DNA from: an uncultured Bacteroidota bacterium
GTDB lineage: Bacteria > Bacteroidota > Bacteroidia > Flavobacteriales > Flavobacteriaceae
Direction: 5' to 3'
Assembly (NCBI GenBank): GCA_902560065.1
Contig: CACEKG010000002.1
Coordinates: forward strand, 1-64,000
Length of the DNA stretch: 64,000 bases
Shown here: one piece after another, positions 45,362 through 53,736 of the stretch
Layout: each line of letters opens with the position of its first letter
How positions within the stretch are numbered: position 1 is the stretch's first letter
Position numbers and translations under genes: made by a program
The notes under the pieces: generated by a model
What the model saw: the letters and a program-made list of their open reading frames with translations, nothing else
Told to the model about the DNA's origin: nothing
The model's database searches: none

Positions 45362-45534
45362 TGAGTCTTATTGTAATATTTATTTTTGGTGTTGTTATTT
45401 TTGGTGCAGTTATTTTATCTTTTTTCCTGGGATTTTCAGAAAATAAATCGAAAACAAATAAGACTAATCAAGTTGATCCAATAGACTATGATGGAAGTGG
45501 AAACTGGAGCAGAATTCCTCCAAAAAAAAAGTAA
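45361..45534 (+). CDS. 57-residue single-helix membrane protein
   Basis: Starts at ATG 45361, overlapping the previous stop by one base. It has one long helix (MSLIVIFIFGVVIFGAVILS) and then a polar tail with DPIDYDGSGNWSRIPPKKK. The tail is conserved-looking, with Trp and Asp residues. Together with the previous gene it fills the 460 bp between the SDR and SRPBCC genes. Confidence 0.5.
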   Translation: MSLIVIFIFGVVIFGAVILSFFLGFSENKSKTNKTNQVDPIDYDGSGNWSRIPPKKK

Positions 45535-45546
45535 TACTTTACTTAA

Positions 45547-46035
45547 ATGATTTTACCTGTGTCTTATGAAATAAAAATTAATTCTTCGAAAGAAAAATTA
45601 TGGGATCTAATTTCATCTCCTGGACATTTAAATCTTTTTCATCCATTTTGTAAGAAAAACAATGTAATAGATTGGAATAAAAATGGAAAAAAAGATATTC
45701 TTATTTATTTAAATGGTTTAAAATACATTAGAGAATTTTATAAATGGGATGAAGATTATGGCTATAGTTTATTAATTGGTAAAGAAAATGGCGAAAAATC
45801 TAAAGTTGAATGGAAAATATTATCAAGAAACAATAAAGTGTTTCTAAATATCAAAGTATTTCCATATATCTTTCATAATAAAAACAAACTGGTTTATCTT
45901 TTTTATTATTACTTTTTCATAAAACCTATGCTAAAAAAATATCTAAGTTCTGTATTAAGAGGTATAAATTGGTATTTAAAAAACAAAAAACCAGTACCCA
46001 AAAATAAATTTGGAAAACATTCCTGGTTTTCTTAG
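45547..46035 (+). CDS. SRPBCC-family protein
   Basis: A 162-residue protein with the START/SRPBCC (polyketide cyclase-like) pattern: it begins VSYEIKINSSKEKLWDLISS and ends with a long helix. These proteins bind a hydrophobic ligand in a central cavity; the ligand is unknown. Hydrophobic residues near position 118-130 may pack as the C-terminal helix or touch the membrane. It converges on the GH13 gene. Confidence 0.75.
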   Translation: MILPVSYEIKINSSKEKLWDLISSPGHLNLFHPFCKKNNVIDWNKNGKKDILIYLNGLKYIREFYKWDEDYGYSLLIGKENGEKSKVEWKILSRNNKVFLNIKVFPYIFHNKNKLVYLFYYYFFIKPMLKKYLSSVLRGINWYLKNKKPVPKNKFGKHSWFS

Positions 46036-46043
46036 TTAAAAAA

Positions 46044-47699
46044 CTATCTCGATTTATATACTCTAGTTTCCCATGGACGGATTTTATTTTGATTTTTAAC
46101 ATTTTCATAATTTAAAATAACTAAATTATAATTGAGAGTAATTTTTTTTTCTAATCCTAAATATTTTTCACTAAAATTATGAATAATTAAAAATTCATTG
46201 TTTTCATCCCATCTTTTATATACGAATAAATATGGATGATTGGGTTCTAAATCTTTGTAGTTTCCATATACTAATGTCGCGTTCAATTTTCGAAAAGAAA
46301 TTATTCTTTTATAATAATTTAATATAGAGTTTGAATCCTTTAATTGAGATGAAACATTTATATTCTTATAATTTTTATTTACTGGAATCCAAGGATCTCC
46401 AATTGTAAAACCTGAATTTCTTTTCAAGTTCCATTGCATTGGTGTTCGAGAATTATCTCTGCTTTGTAAATGTACTGCATTTAAAAATTCGGACATATTT
46501 TCTCCATTAATACTAGCTTCTTTCCAAGCATTAAGTGTTTCAATATCATTATAAAAATCTATAGAAGGATAAGAAACATTTGTCATTCCAATTTCATCTC
46601 CCTGATATATATATGGAGTGCCTCTTAAAGTCATAATAAGAGTGATCAATAATTTAGCAGATTCTACTCGATATTCCTTATCATTTCCAAAACGAGATAC
46701 AATTCTAGAAAAATCATGATTACCCAAAAAAATACTATTCCAACCATTATTTGCTAGCAAATTATCCCATTTAGTAAAAATTTCTTTAAATCGAATAAAA
46801 TTTAAAGGTATTGGGTCATATTTTCCTTTAGGTCCAAAATCAATTGTTAAGTGATCAAAATGAAAGATCATATTTAACTCTTTTTCATTTTCAGCAACAT
46901 AATTGAGTCCATTTTTCAAATTTATTCCAGGACCTTCTCCAACTGTAACTATATCATATTTTGAAAGAACTTCTCTATTCATTTCTTTTAAAAATTCATG
47001 AACTCTTGGTCCATTAGCATAAAATTTTTCCATCACATCTTTAAAAGACATATTATCAGGAGTGTTTTTAAAAGCTATTCTTTTAGAAATTAAAGAAATT
47101 ACATCCATACGAAAACCATCTATACCCTTTGAGAGCCAAAAATCTATAATAGAATATATTTCTTTTCTTACTTTAGGATTTTCCCAATTTAAATCAGGTT
47201 GATTCTTAGTATATAAGTGAAGAAAAAACTCCTCTGTTTTATTATTCCATTTCCAAACTCTTCCTCCAAAAACTGATCTCCAGTTGTTTGGAAATTCATT
47301 AATTTTTCCATCCTTCCAGATATAATAATCATGATAAGGATTAAGTTTACTTTTTTTAGCCTCTTTAAACCAATTATGTTGATCTGATGTGTGATTAACA
47401 ACTAAATCCATAATTATTTTTAGTCCTTTTAAATGAACTTTTTCAATTAATTCATCTAAAGCTTTATTTCCACCAAAATCTTTATTGATTTCTTTATAAT
47501 TAGATATATCATAACCATTATCAATACCTGGAGAATCATAAATGGGACAAATCCAAATTATATCTACTCCTAATGATTTTATATAATCTAACTTTTCTAT
47601 TATTCCATTAATATCTCCTATACCATTTCCTGAGGAATCTTTAAAAGAACGAGGATAAATTTGATAAACAATGGATTCTTTCCACCAACTCTTTTTCAC
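46044..47699 (-). CDS. GH13 alpha-glucosidase / oligo-1,6-glucosidase
   Basis: A complete 551-residue GH13 enzyme of the MalL/alpha-glucosidase type, cytoplasmic (no signal). The four GH13 regions are seen: DLVVNHTSDQH, GFRMDVISLIS with the nucleophile Asp, TVGEGPGI with the acid/base Glu, and LGNHDFSRIVSRFG with the transition-state Asp. The N-terminal WKESIVYQIYPRSFKDSSGN is standard. It lies 3 bp downstream of the sodium/solute symporter, so the two probably take up and cut a glucoside or maltooligosaccharide. Confidence 0.93.
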   Translation of the reverse strand: MKKSWWKESIVYQIYPRSFKDSSGNGIGDINGIIEKLDYIKSLGVDIIWICPIYDSPGIDNGYDISNYKEINKDFGGNKALDELIEKVHLKGLKIIMDLVVNHTSDQHNWFKEAKKSKLNPYHDYYIWKDGKINEFPNNWRSVFGGRVWKWNNKTEEFFLHLYTKNQPDLNWENPKVRKEIYSIIDFWLSKGIDGFRMDVISLISKRIAFKNTPDNMSFKDVMEKFYANGPRVHEFLKEMNREVLSKYDIVTVGEGPGINLKNGLNYVAENEKELNMIFHFDHLTIDFGPKGKYDPIPLNFIRFKEIFTKWDNLLANNGWNSIFLGNHDFSRIVSRFGNDKEYRVESAKLLITLIMTLRGTPYIYQGDEIGMTNVSYPSIDFYNDIETLNAWKEASINGENMSEFLNAVHLQSRDNSRTPMQWNLKRNSGFTIGDPWIPVNKNYKNINVSSQLKDSNSILNYYKRIISFRKLNATLVYGNYKDLEPNHPYLFVYKRWDENNEFLIIHNFSEKYLGLEKKITLNYNLVILNYENVKNQNKIRPWETRVYKSR

Positions 47700-47702
47700 G
47701 GT

Positions 47703-49280
47703 CTATACTTTAAATAAAACAATAAAAATAGTGACTATACATATTAATAAAACAAATGCCCAAACCTTGTAATCATTATACCATTTTGAATAATCATTGT
47801 CTTGGTTAATTAATTTAGCATTATATGTGAATTGAGAGATTATTTCATCACTAGGAGGTGGCTTTAAATTACTAAGGAAAATGAAAATTAAAGTTGAAAA
47901 GGCAACTACAATTCCAGCGTTTATTGTAAAGTGGATTGACCATAGATCAAACTGTTGTAAAATAAATAATGATAACCCTAATAATGTTCCTATAATTAAA
48001 GTCATAAATGCTCCATATGCGTTTCCTTTTTTATAAAAAACACCAACTAAAAAAAGAACTACAATTGGTGGGACAAAAATTGTATACATTTGTTGAAGAT
48101 ATACCCATATTCCACCAAAATACTGAATCATTGGAGCCCAAAGAGCTGCAATAATCATTAAAACAAAAGTCGAAATACGACCATATTTAAGAATATCAGT
48201 AGGAGTTAAGTTTTTTATATTTGGTTTTATAAAATCAATAACAACAAGAGTTGAAGAAGAATTTAATGTTGAATCAACACTTGACATAATCGCTGAAATT
48301 AATCCTGCTAAAACTAAACCTACCAAACCTATAGGTAAAGCTTTAACAACAATAGTAGGAAAAACCATGTCTGGATTATCAATACCTGAATAAATACTGA
48401 TTGCCATAGCTCCAGGTATTACCATAATAAATAATGGAATTAGTTTTAAAAAACCTCCTAAAAGAACACCCCAACGAGCATTTTTTATATCCTTAGCTCC
48501 TAATACTCTTTGAACTATATATTGATTAGTAGACCAATACCAAAATCCTAATAAAGGAGCTCCTAAAAATAATCCTGGCCATGGTAAAGTGCTATCATTA
48601 ATAGGTCGATAAATTGAAAAATGACCTTCTGGAGCTGCAGCAATCATTTTTTCAATTGAAAAGTCAATTTTTTCAAAAAGTATATAGGTTAAAATTGTAC
48701 TTCCTGTTATTAAGACTATAGCTTGTAAAGTATCTGTATAAACTACAGCTTTAAGCCCACCAAAAGCAGTATAAATTCCTGCAATGAAAGCTAATACGAT
48801 AGTTGTTTGCCAGATTATAAGATTTGGAAAAAATGTTTTCAATACAATTGCTCCAGCATAAAGTCCTCCCGCAGTTTCAACCAATATACTTGTAAGTATA
48901 GTTACTATCGAGAAAAATACTTGAGAGCGTCTATCAAATCGTTTTCCTAGAAATTCAGGAATTGTAGTAATTTTTGAATTCAGATATAGCGGAACAAAAA
49001 TCAATGCTGCTATAATTAAAGGAATCCCTGAAATCCACTCATATACAGATTGAACAATTCCACTTGAGTATGCCGCTCCAGTGAGTCCAACAATAGTTGT
49101 GCTTGAAATATTTGAAGCAAATAAGGATAATCCTATAACTCCCCATGTAAGACTTCTGCCTCCTAAAAAAAGATCCTCTCCAGTACTTGTTTTTCTAGCT
49201 ACCCAAAACCCTAGAAATAAAACTATAAAAAAATAAAAAACAATTATCCATAAATCAATTGAACTAATTTGAGTCTCCAT
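47703..49280 (-). CDS. Sodium/solute symporter, SGLT-like
   Basis: A 525-residue transporter of the SSS family with about 14 predicted helices. GRSLTWGVIGLSLFASNISS in helix 1-2 is the sodium-site region of sugar-type members, and the last helix is at the C-terminus. It likely imports a sugar together with sodium, as the GH13 glucosidase gene follows directly (3 bp gap) on the same strand. Substrate is an inference from context. Confidence 0.9.
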   Translation of the reverse strand: METQISSIDLWIIVFYFFIVLFLGFWVARKTSTGEDLFLGGRSLTWGVIGLSLFASNISSTTIVGLTGAAYSSGIVQSVYEWISGIPLIIAALIFVPLYLNSKITTIPEFLGKRFDRRSQVFFSIVTILTSILVETAGGLYAGAIVLKTFFPNLIIWQTTIVLAFIAGIYTAFGGLKAVVYTDTLQAIVLITGSTILTYILFEKIDFSIEKMIAAAPEGHFSIYRPINDSTLPWPGLFLGAPLLGFWYWSTNQYIVQRVLGAKDIKNARWGVLLGGFLKLIPLFIMVIPGAMAISIYSGIDNPDMVFPTIVVKALPIGLVGLVLAGLISAIMSSVDSTLNSSSTLVVIDFIKPNIKNLTPTDILKYGRISTFVLMIIAALWAPMIQYFGGIWVYLQQMYTIFVPPIVVLFLVGVFYKKGNAYGAFMTLIIGTLLGLSLFILQQFDLWSIHFTINAGIVVAFSTLIFIFLSNLKPPPSDEIISQFTYNAKLINQDNDYSKWYNDYKVWAFVLLICIVTIFIVLFKV

Positions 49281-49341
49281 AAAATTTTAAAAATCTTTTT
49301 TAAGATAATCAAATAATAATATTATGTATTAATTTTATCAT

Positions 49342-49668
49342 ATGGATTCTGATATAATTGCTCTTATTTCTGTATTATTTTGTGAAATGATTTTTGTAAT
49401 AATTGCTTATACCATTAATGAAAAAAATGCCAAATATTTACTCTCTGGATATAACACAATGTCAAAAGAAGACCAAAAAAAATTTGATCTAAAAAACTAT
49501 CTAATATTTTTTAAAAAATTTTTTCTTAACCTAACACTATATTCCGCTTTAATTTTTCTTTTATTCTATATTCTCTATGATGGGATAACTGCATCACTTA
49601 TTTGGTGTATTTCAATATTTATCCCAATGCCATATATGATATACAAAGGAAATAAATTTAAAAAATGA
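49342..49668 (+). CDS. Small membrane protein with two to three helices, unknown
   Basis: A 108-residue protein with helices at about residues 5-25, 58-76 and 80-98. The cytoplasmic loop NTMSKEDQKKFDLKNYLIFF is a pattern that I have seen in DUF3784-like bacterial membrane proteins (YNTMSKEEK). The stop overlaps the start of the methyltransferase gene, so they are coupled. Confidence 0.65.
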   Translation: MDSDIIALISVLFCEMIFVIIAYTINEKNAKYLLSGYNTMSKEDQKKFDLKNYLIFFKKFFLNLTLYSALIFLLFYILYDGITASLIWCISIFIPMPYMIYKGNKFKK

Positions 49669-50279
49669 AAAGAAAGCTTCCTGTAGATGTTTTTAGTGAT
49701 TGGGCTATAAATGGAAAAGATGTGGGTATGGAAAAAAATCATAAGTTCTCAGTAGATAATATGATTAAATTTTCAATAAAAAAGCTAGATTATTTTACTT
49801 TTTTAGATGCTGGCTGTGGAAATGGTTGGGTTGTACGGAAAGTATCAAAACTAAATAAATGCATCAAATCTATCGGAATTGATGGATCTCAAAAAATGAT
49901 TGAAAAAGCAAAATCTATTGATAAAAAAAATAAATACTACTGTGAAGATTTACTTGATTGGAAACCGAAAAATAAAATTGATTTAGTTCACTCAATGGAA
50001 GTTTTTTATTACTTCAAAAACCCTAAAAAACTTATAAAGCATATTTATTCATCATGGTTAAAAAAAAATTCAAGACTTATAATGGGGATAGATTATTATT
50101 ACGAAAATAAAATCTCACACTCATGGCCAAATGAATGTGGAATATCAATAATGAGTCTTTTTTCTGAAAAAAAATGGGAAAATTTCTTTTTTGAAGTTGG
50201 ATTTAAAGAAATTAAAACTTGGAAGGTTGGAGAAACAAAAAAATGGAGAGGAACTTTAGTAATAACTGGAATCAAATAA
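49665..50279 (+). CDS. SAM-dependent methyltransferase (class I)
   Basis: A 204-residue protein with the SAM-binding motif FLDAGCGNGWVVRKV and the acidic end of strand 2 in SIGIDGSQKMIEKA. Further matches are YCEDLLDW and VHSMEVFYYF at motif IV. It resembles small-molecule methyltransferases of the Methyltransf_11 type; the substrate is unknown. ATG at 49665 overlaps the previous stop by four bases. Confidence 0.85.
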   Translation: MKRKLPVDVFSDWAINGKDVGMEKNHKFSVDNMIKFSIKKLDYFTFLDAGCGNGWVVRKVSKLNKCIKSIGIDGSQKMIEKAKSIDKKNKYYCEDLLDWKPKNKIDLVHSMEVFYYFKNPKKLIKHIYSSWLKKNSRLIMGIDYYYENKISHSWPNECGISIMSLFSEKKWENFFFEVGFKEIKTWKVGETKKWRGTLVITGIK

Positions 50280-50343
50280 TAAAATATTTAATCATATAAT
50301 ACATTTGAAATTTAAACGTTTAAAAAACTAAATAAAAAAAGCT

Positions 50344-50859
50344 ATGTTTTATAATTATAAACTTTTACTTTCATTTTTATTGATATTTTCATTTAATTTT
50401 TTGCAGGGTCAAAAAATTTTATTTGACTCTCTTACATACAAAATGCCTATTAAAAATGCAAAAGCTTATATTAAAACAAATAAAAAGAAATATAAAAACT
50501 TTTCTTTAGGGAAAGGAACTTCGTATTCTATAAGAAATAACTCGCTTGTTGAAAAAAATGAAGAACTTGTAGAAGTATCATTTTGGAGTAAAAAAAATCT
50601 TAATCTAAAACAAGCAGAAGAATATTTAGTTTCAACAAAAGCATTTTTGGAATCGAAAAATTATAAAGTTGTTTACTCTCAAGAAAATTGGTCAAAACCA
50701 TTATTAATGAACAAAAACAAACCTTGTATTAGGTTTGTTGATGAAAATAAAAATGTTGTTCTTGCCATGGAACCAAGAGGTCAAGGAAGTGTTTACAATG
50801 TCTTTTTAACTTACTACAATTTTGATTGGTTTATTAATCAAGCAAAAGGAACTAATTAA
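50344..50859 (+). CDS. Secreted protein, unknown
   Basis: A 171-residue protein with a signal peptide (LLSFLLIFSFNFLQGQ). The mature part is basic and beta/alpha mixed (NAKAYIKTNKKKYKNFSLG, VVLAMEPRGQGSVYNVFLTY). I do not recognise it. It converges on the DUF3078 gene with 2 bp between. It is probably periplasmic. Confidence 0.6.
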   Translation: MFYNYKLLLSFLLIFSFNFLQGQKILFDSLTYKMPIKNAKAYIKTNKKKYKNFSLGKGTSYSIRNNSLVEKNEELVEVSFWSKKNLNLKQAEEYLVSTKAFLESKNYKVVYSQENWSKPLLMNKNKPCIRFVDENKNVVLAMEPRGQGSVYNVFLTYYNFDWFINQAKGTN

Positions 50860-50861
50860 TT

Positions 50862-51797
50862 CTATAAATCTATATTAATACCTAAACCAAAGATTTCTCT
50901 AATTTGCAGCTTTTTTATTAAGTCATCATCGTAAATAAAATGAATAATTAAATTACTGGATATCTTATCATTAACCTTGAATCTAAAATCCATATTCCAA
51001 TCAATATCTATATTTTTTGTTTTCTCTAAATAATTAATATAAGTGTTAAATTTATTCTCTAAAGTAATATTAGTCACTAAATTAAATTTTATGTTTCCTG
51101 TAACTGAAGCTCCAAAAAAGAACTTACTTACTTTATTTGGATCCACACCAAAATATTTTTGATCTTCAGTTAAATTCTTTGTATAACTAGAATTAACCAT
51201 AATAACTCGAGCTGCAAGAGGTGACATATTAATCCAATAAATTGGTTCTTTTTTTATATATAAACCAAAGCCCCCTTGAATAATTGCTGGTGAGAAAAAT
51301 TCTGATATTTTTTCTCGATTAAATTCTTCACCTGAAGTTAATGGATAATTATAACCTGGTCTTAATTGTGTCTTGAGGTTTACATAAACAGAATAACTTG
51401 ATAATCTATTTATTTGCTTTCCAATTAATGAATTAATTTCTATTCTATCATCTGTTTTTTTGGTATAATCATTTCCTTTAATATAAGTTGCTCCAAGAGA
51501 TAACAAGAAATTTGTATCCCAAATTAATCCATTTCTATCGGAATAATTATAATTATAATCCATTCCAAATAAACCTGTAATAGAACTTTCTCCTCCTGAA
51601 ATCCAATTGGAAAAATAGGCCTGATTTAGAGTAAATCTAGTATTGCCATAAAATTTTGATCTTTTTCCTCCCAATTCTGATTGAATTATTGCCCCAAAGG
51701 GAATTGAATCCATCATCATTTCATTTTCCTGACTAAATAATAATGAACATGAAAAAGTTAAAACTGTAATAAAAAAAATAAATTTTGATCTGATCAT
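50862..51797 (-). CDS. DUF3078-family outer-membrane beta-barrel-like protein
   Basis: A 311-residue exported protein with a signal peptide ending at LLFSQ. The FTLNQAYFSNWISGGESSIT segment near the N-terminus is characteristic of DUF3078 proteins of Bacteroidetes. Alternating polar and aromatic strands follow to the C-terminus, as in a beta-barrel. The role is unknown. The gene is next to a sulfatase gene, with no evident link. Confidence 0.85.
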   Translation of the reverse strand: MIRSKFIFFITVLTFSCSLLFSQENEMMMDSIPFGAIIQSELGGKRSKFYGNTRFTLNQAYFSNWISGGESSITGLFGMDYNYNYSDRNGLIWDTNFLLSLGATYIKGNDYTKKTDDRIEINSLIGKQINRLSSYSVYVNLKTQLRPGYNYPLTSGEEFNREKISEFFSPAIIQGGFGLYIKKEPIYWINMSPLAARVIMVNSSYTKNLTEDQKYFGVDPNKVSKFFFGASVTGNIKFNLVTNITLENKFNTYINYLEKTKNIDIDWNMDFRFKVNDKISSNLIIHFIYDDDLIKKLQIREIFGLGINIDL

Positions 51798-51809
51798 TAA
51801 AATAATTTT

Positions 51810-53231
51810 TTAATTCTTAATTAATCCTATAGGTCTTACTTCACTTCCTTTAATACCTTTTAAACTATTCCCTAAAATTAAACTAATAGAATCTGATATC
51901 TTATCAATTTTTTTTACAATATTAGGATATAAATCCACAACATTCTTTTTTTCTTTAGGATCATTAATCAAATTATATAACTCTGGAGAATTTATATAAT
52001 TAGTCTCATATTTTATTGGTGTTCCATCAGATTTACCTTTTTTTCCATTTAAGCTTCTGTATGAATGACTTAAATAATATTTCCAGTCTTTGTGTCTGAT
52101 TGCATGTAATTCATTTTCTCTATAATAAAAAAATAAATTTTCATGAGGAGATTTATATGTTTTTCCAGTCAATAATGGAACTAAAGATTTTCCATCTATT
52201 TTATGCTTTACATTATCACTCTTTGAAAACTCTTTTATAGTTGGCAACCAATCAATCCCCATAACTGGAGCATCAATAATAGTATTAGGTTTTATATTCT
52301 TTGGAAAAGAGATAATAGCAGGAACTCTATTACCTCCTTCCCAACATGTCCCTTTACCTTCTCTGTAAATTCCAGGTGAACCTGAATGTGTACCATATGA
52401 CAACCAAGGCCCATTATCTGATGTAAAAATTATTACTGTATTATTTACCAAATTATTTTTCTTTAAAACATCATAAATTCTTCCAAAAGAAAAATCAATT
52501 TCATTTATTACATCTCCATAAATTCCCCTTGCTTGAGTGCCTAAAAAATTATTCTTAGCAAAAAGAGGGACATGAGGTTGAGGATGAGGGATATATAGAA
52601 AAAAAGGAGTTTTCTTATTTTTTTCTATAAAATTTATTGCTCTATCTGTTATAGCTTCAGTTAAAAATGATTGATCCTCAATTGTTTTCAGTATATTTTC
52701 ATTTTCATATAATTTTAAATCATCAAAATTAAAAATTGTTCCTTGTTCGGGGTGATATGGCCACATATCATTAGAATATAAAATTCCATAAAACTCATCA
52801 AAACCATGTCTTGTTGGAAAAAATTCTGGAGCATCACCTAAATGCCATTTTCCAAAAATTCCAGTAGAATATCCCTTGTCTTTTAACATTTCAGCAATTG
52901 TAGTTTCTTGAATATTAATCCCTTTTTTTGAATTAGGCATAAATGCACCATAAATGCTAATCCTGTCTGAATATGATCCAGTTAAAATAGATGCCCTTGA
53001 AGCAGAACATACTGGTTGAGTTGCATAATAGGAAGTAAATCTTGCTCCTTGTGAAGCTAAAAAATCAATATTTGGAGTTAAAATATCATCAGCTCCATAA
53101 ACCCCTAAATCACCATAGCCTTGATCATCTGTTAAAATAAAAATAATATTTGGAGGCGTAAATATTTCATTTCTACATGAGAAAAGAAAAAAGATTAGAA
53201 AGATTAAACTAATATATTTTTTAAAAAACAT
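51810..53231 (-). CDS. Type I sulfatase lipoprotein with CSASR motif
   Basis: A 473-residue sulfatase of the arylsulfatase A type. I take ATG 53231 (MFFKKYISLIFLIFFLFSC), which gives a lipoprotein signal; the upstream ATG 53303 would overlap the next gene. Metal ligands are in IIFILTDDQGYGDLG. The activation motif reads VCSASRASILTG, that is CxAxR instead of CxPSR; this variant is known in some sulfatases. The catalytic and substrate-binding GKWHLG and HPQPHVP segments are present. It has probably the same class of sulfated glycan targets as the sulfatase at 17914. Confidence 0.9.
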   Translation of the reverse strand: MFFKKYISLIFLIFFLFSCRNEIFTPPNIIFILTDDQGYGDLGVYGADDILTPNIDFLASQGARFTSYYATQPVCSASRASILTGSYSDRISIYGAFMPNSKKGINIQETTIAEMLKDKGYSTGIFGKWHLGDAPEFFPTRHGFDEFYGILYSNDMWPYHPEQGTIFNFDDLKLYENENILKTIEDQSFLTEAITDRAINFIEKNKKTPFFLYIPHPQPHVPLFAKNNFLGTQARGIYGDVINEIDFSFGRIYDVLKKNNLVNNTVIIFTSDNGPWLSYGTHSGSPGIYREGKGTCWEGGNRVPAIISFPKNIKPNTIIDAPVMGIDWLPTIKEFSKSDNVKHKIDGKSLVPLLTGKTYKSPHENLFFYYRENELHAIRHKDWKYYLSHSYRSLNGKKGKSDGTPIKYETNYINSPELYNLINDPKEKKNVVDLYPNIVKKIDKISDSISLILGNSLKGIKGSEVRPIGLIKN

Positions 53232-53277
53232 AAAATATTTTAAAGAAAGGGCAAATTTAATAAATGAATTACAAAAA

Positions 53278-53721
53278 TTATTTTGAGACTGATGTGTGAT
53301 CACTAATTATAAACCATTTTTCATTTTCTTTTTTCCATATTAAAGAAAAAAAACCTTTACTATCGCCTATTTTTCTTTTTAAATAAAAACTTCCTTGCAT
53401 TTGAATTATATGTTCGCTTAGTTTTTGGAAATTTATAATTTTAAATTTTAAATTTCCCATTAAAGTCCTATTAGAATAATTATTTAAATATCTTTTTTTT
53501 GTTTCTTCCCAACCATATATAGATCCACTTGATCCAGTAAATACTATTTTGTCAGATTTTAAATACCCTTCCATAAATTTATTTATATTTCCCTCATTCC
53601 ATGCATCCTCCTGAAATTTTAAAACCTTAACAATCGAAATAGAATCTTTTAAACTAATCCTAGTCTGACCACAAACTGAAAATGTTAATAATAAAAAAAT
53701 TAGAAATTTATAATTAGTCAA
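53278..53721 (-). CDS. SnoaL/DUF4440-like secreted protein
   Basis: A 147-residue protein with a short signal peptide (FLIFLLLTFSVCGQ). The mature part has the nuclear-transport-factor-2-like fold: KFQEDAWNEGNINKFMEGYL, DKIVFTGSSGSIYGWEET, and final strands in FFSLIWKKENEKWFIISDHTS. The ligand or reaction is unknown. It lies between the NagB and sulfatase genes on the same strand. Confidence 0.78.
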   Translation of the reverse strand: MTNYKFLIFLLLTFSVCGQTRISLKDSISIVKVLKFQEDAWNEGNINKFMEGYLKSDKIVFTGSSGSIYGWEETKKRYLNNYSNRTLMGNLKFKIINFQKLSEHIIQMQGSFYLKRKIGDSKGFFSLIWKKENEKWFIISDHTSVSK

Positions 53722-53736
53722 AAGTTTGTTTTTAAG

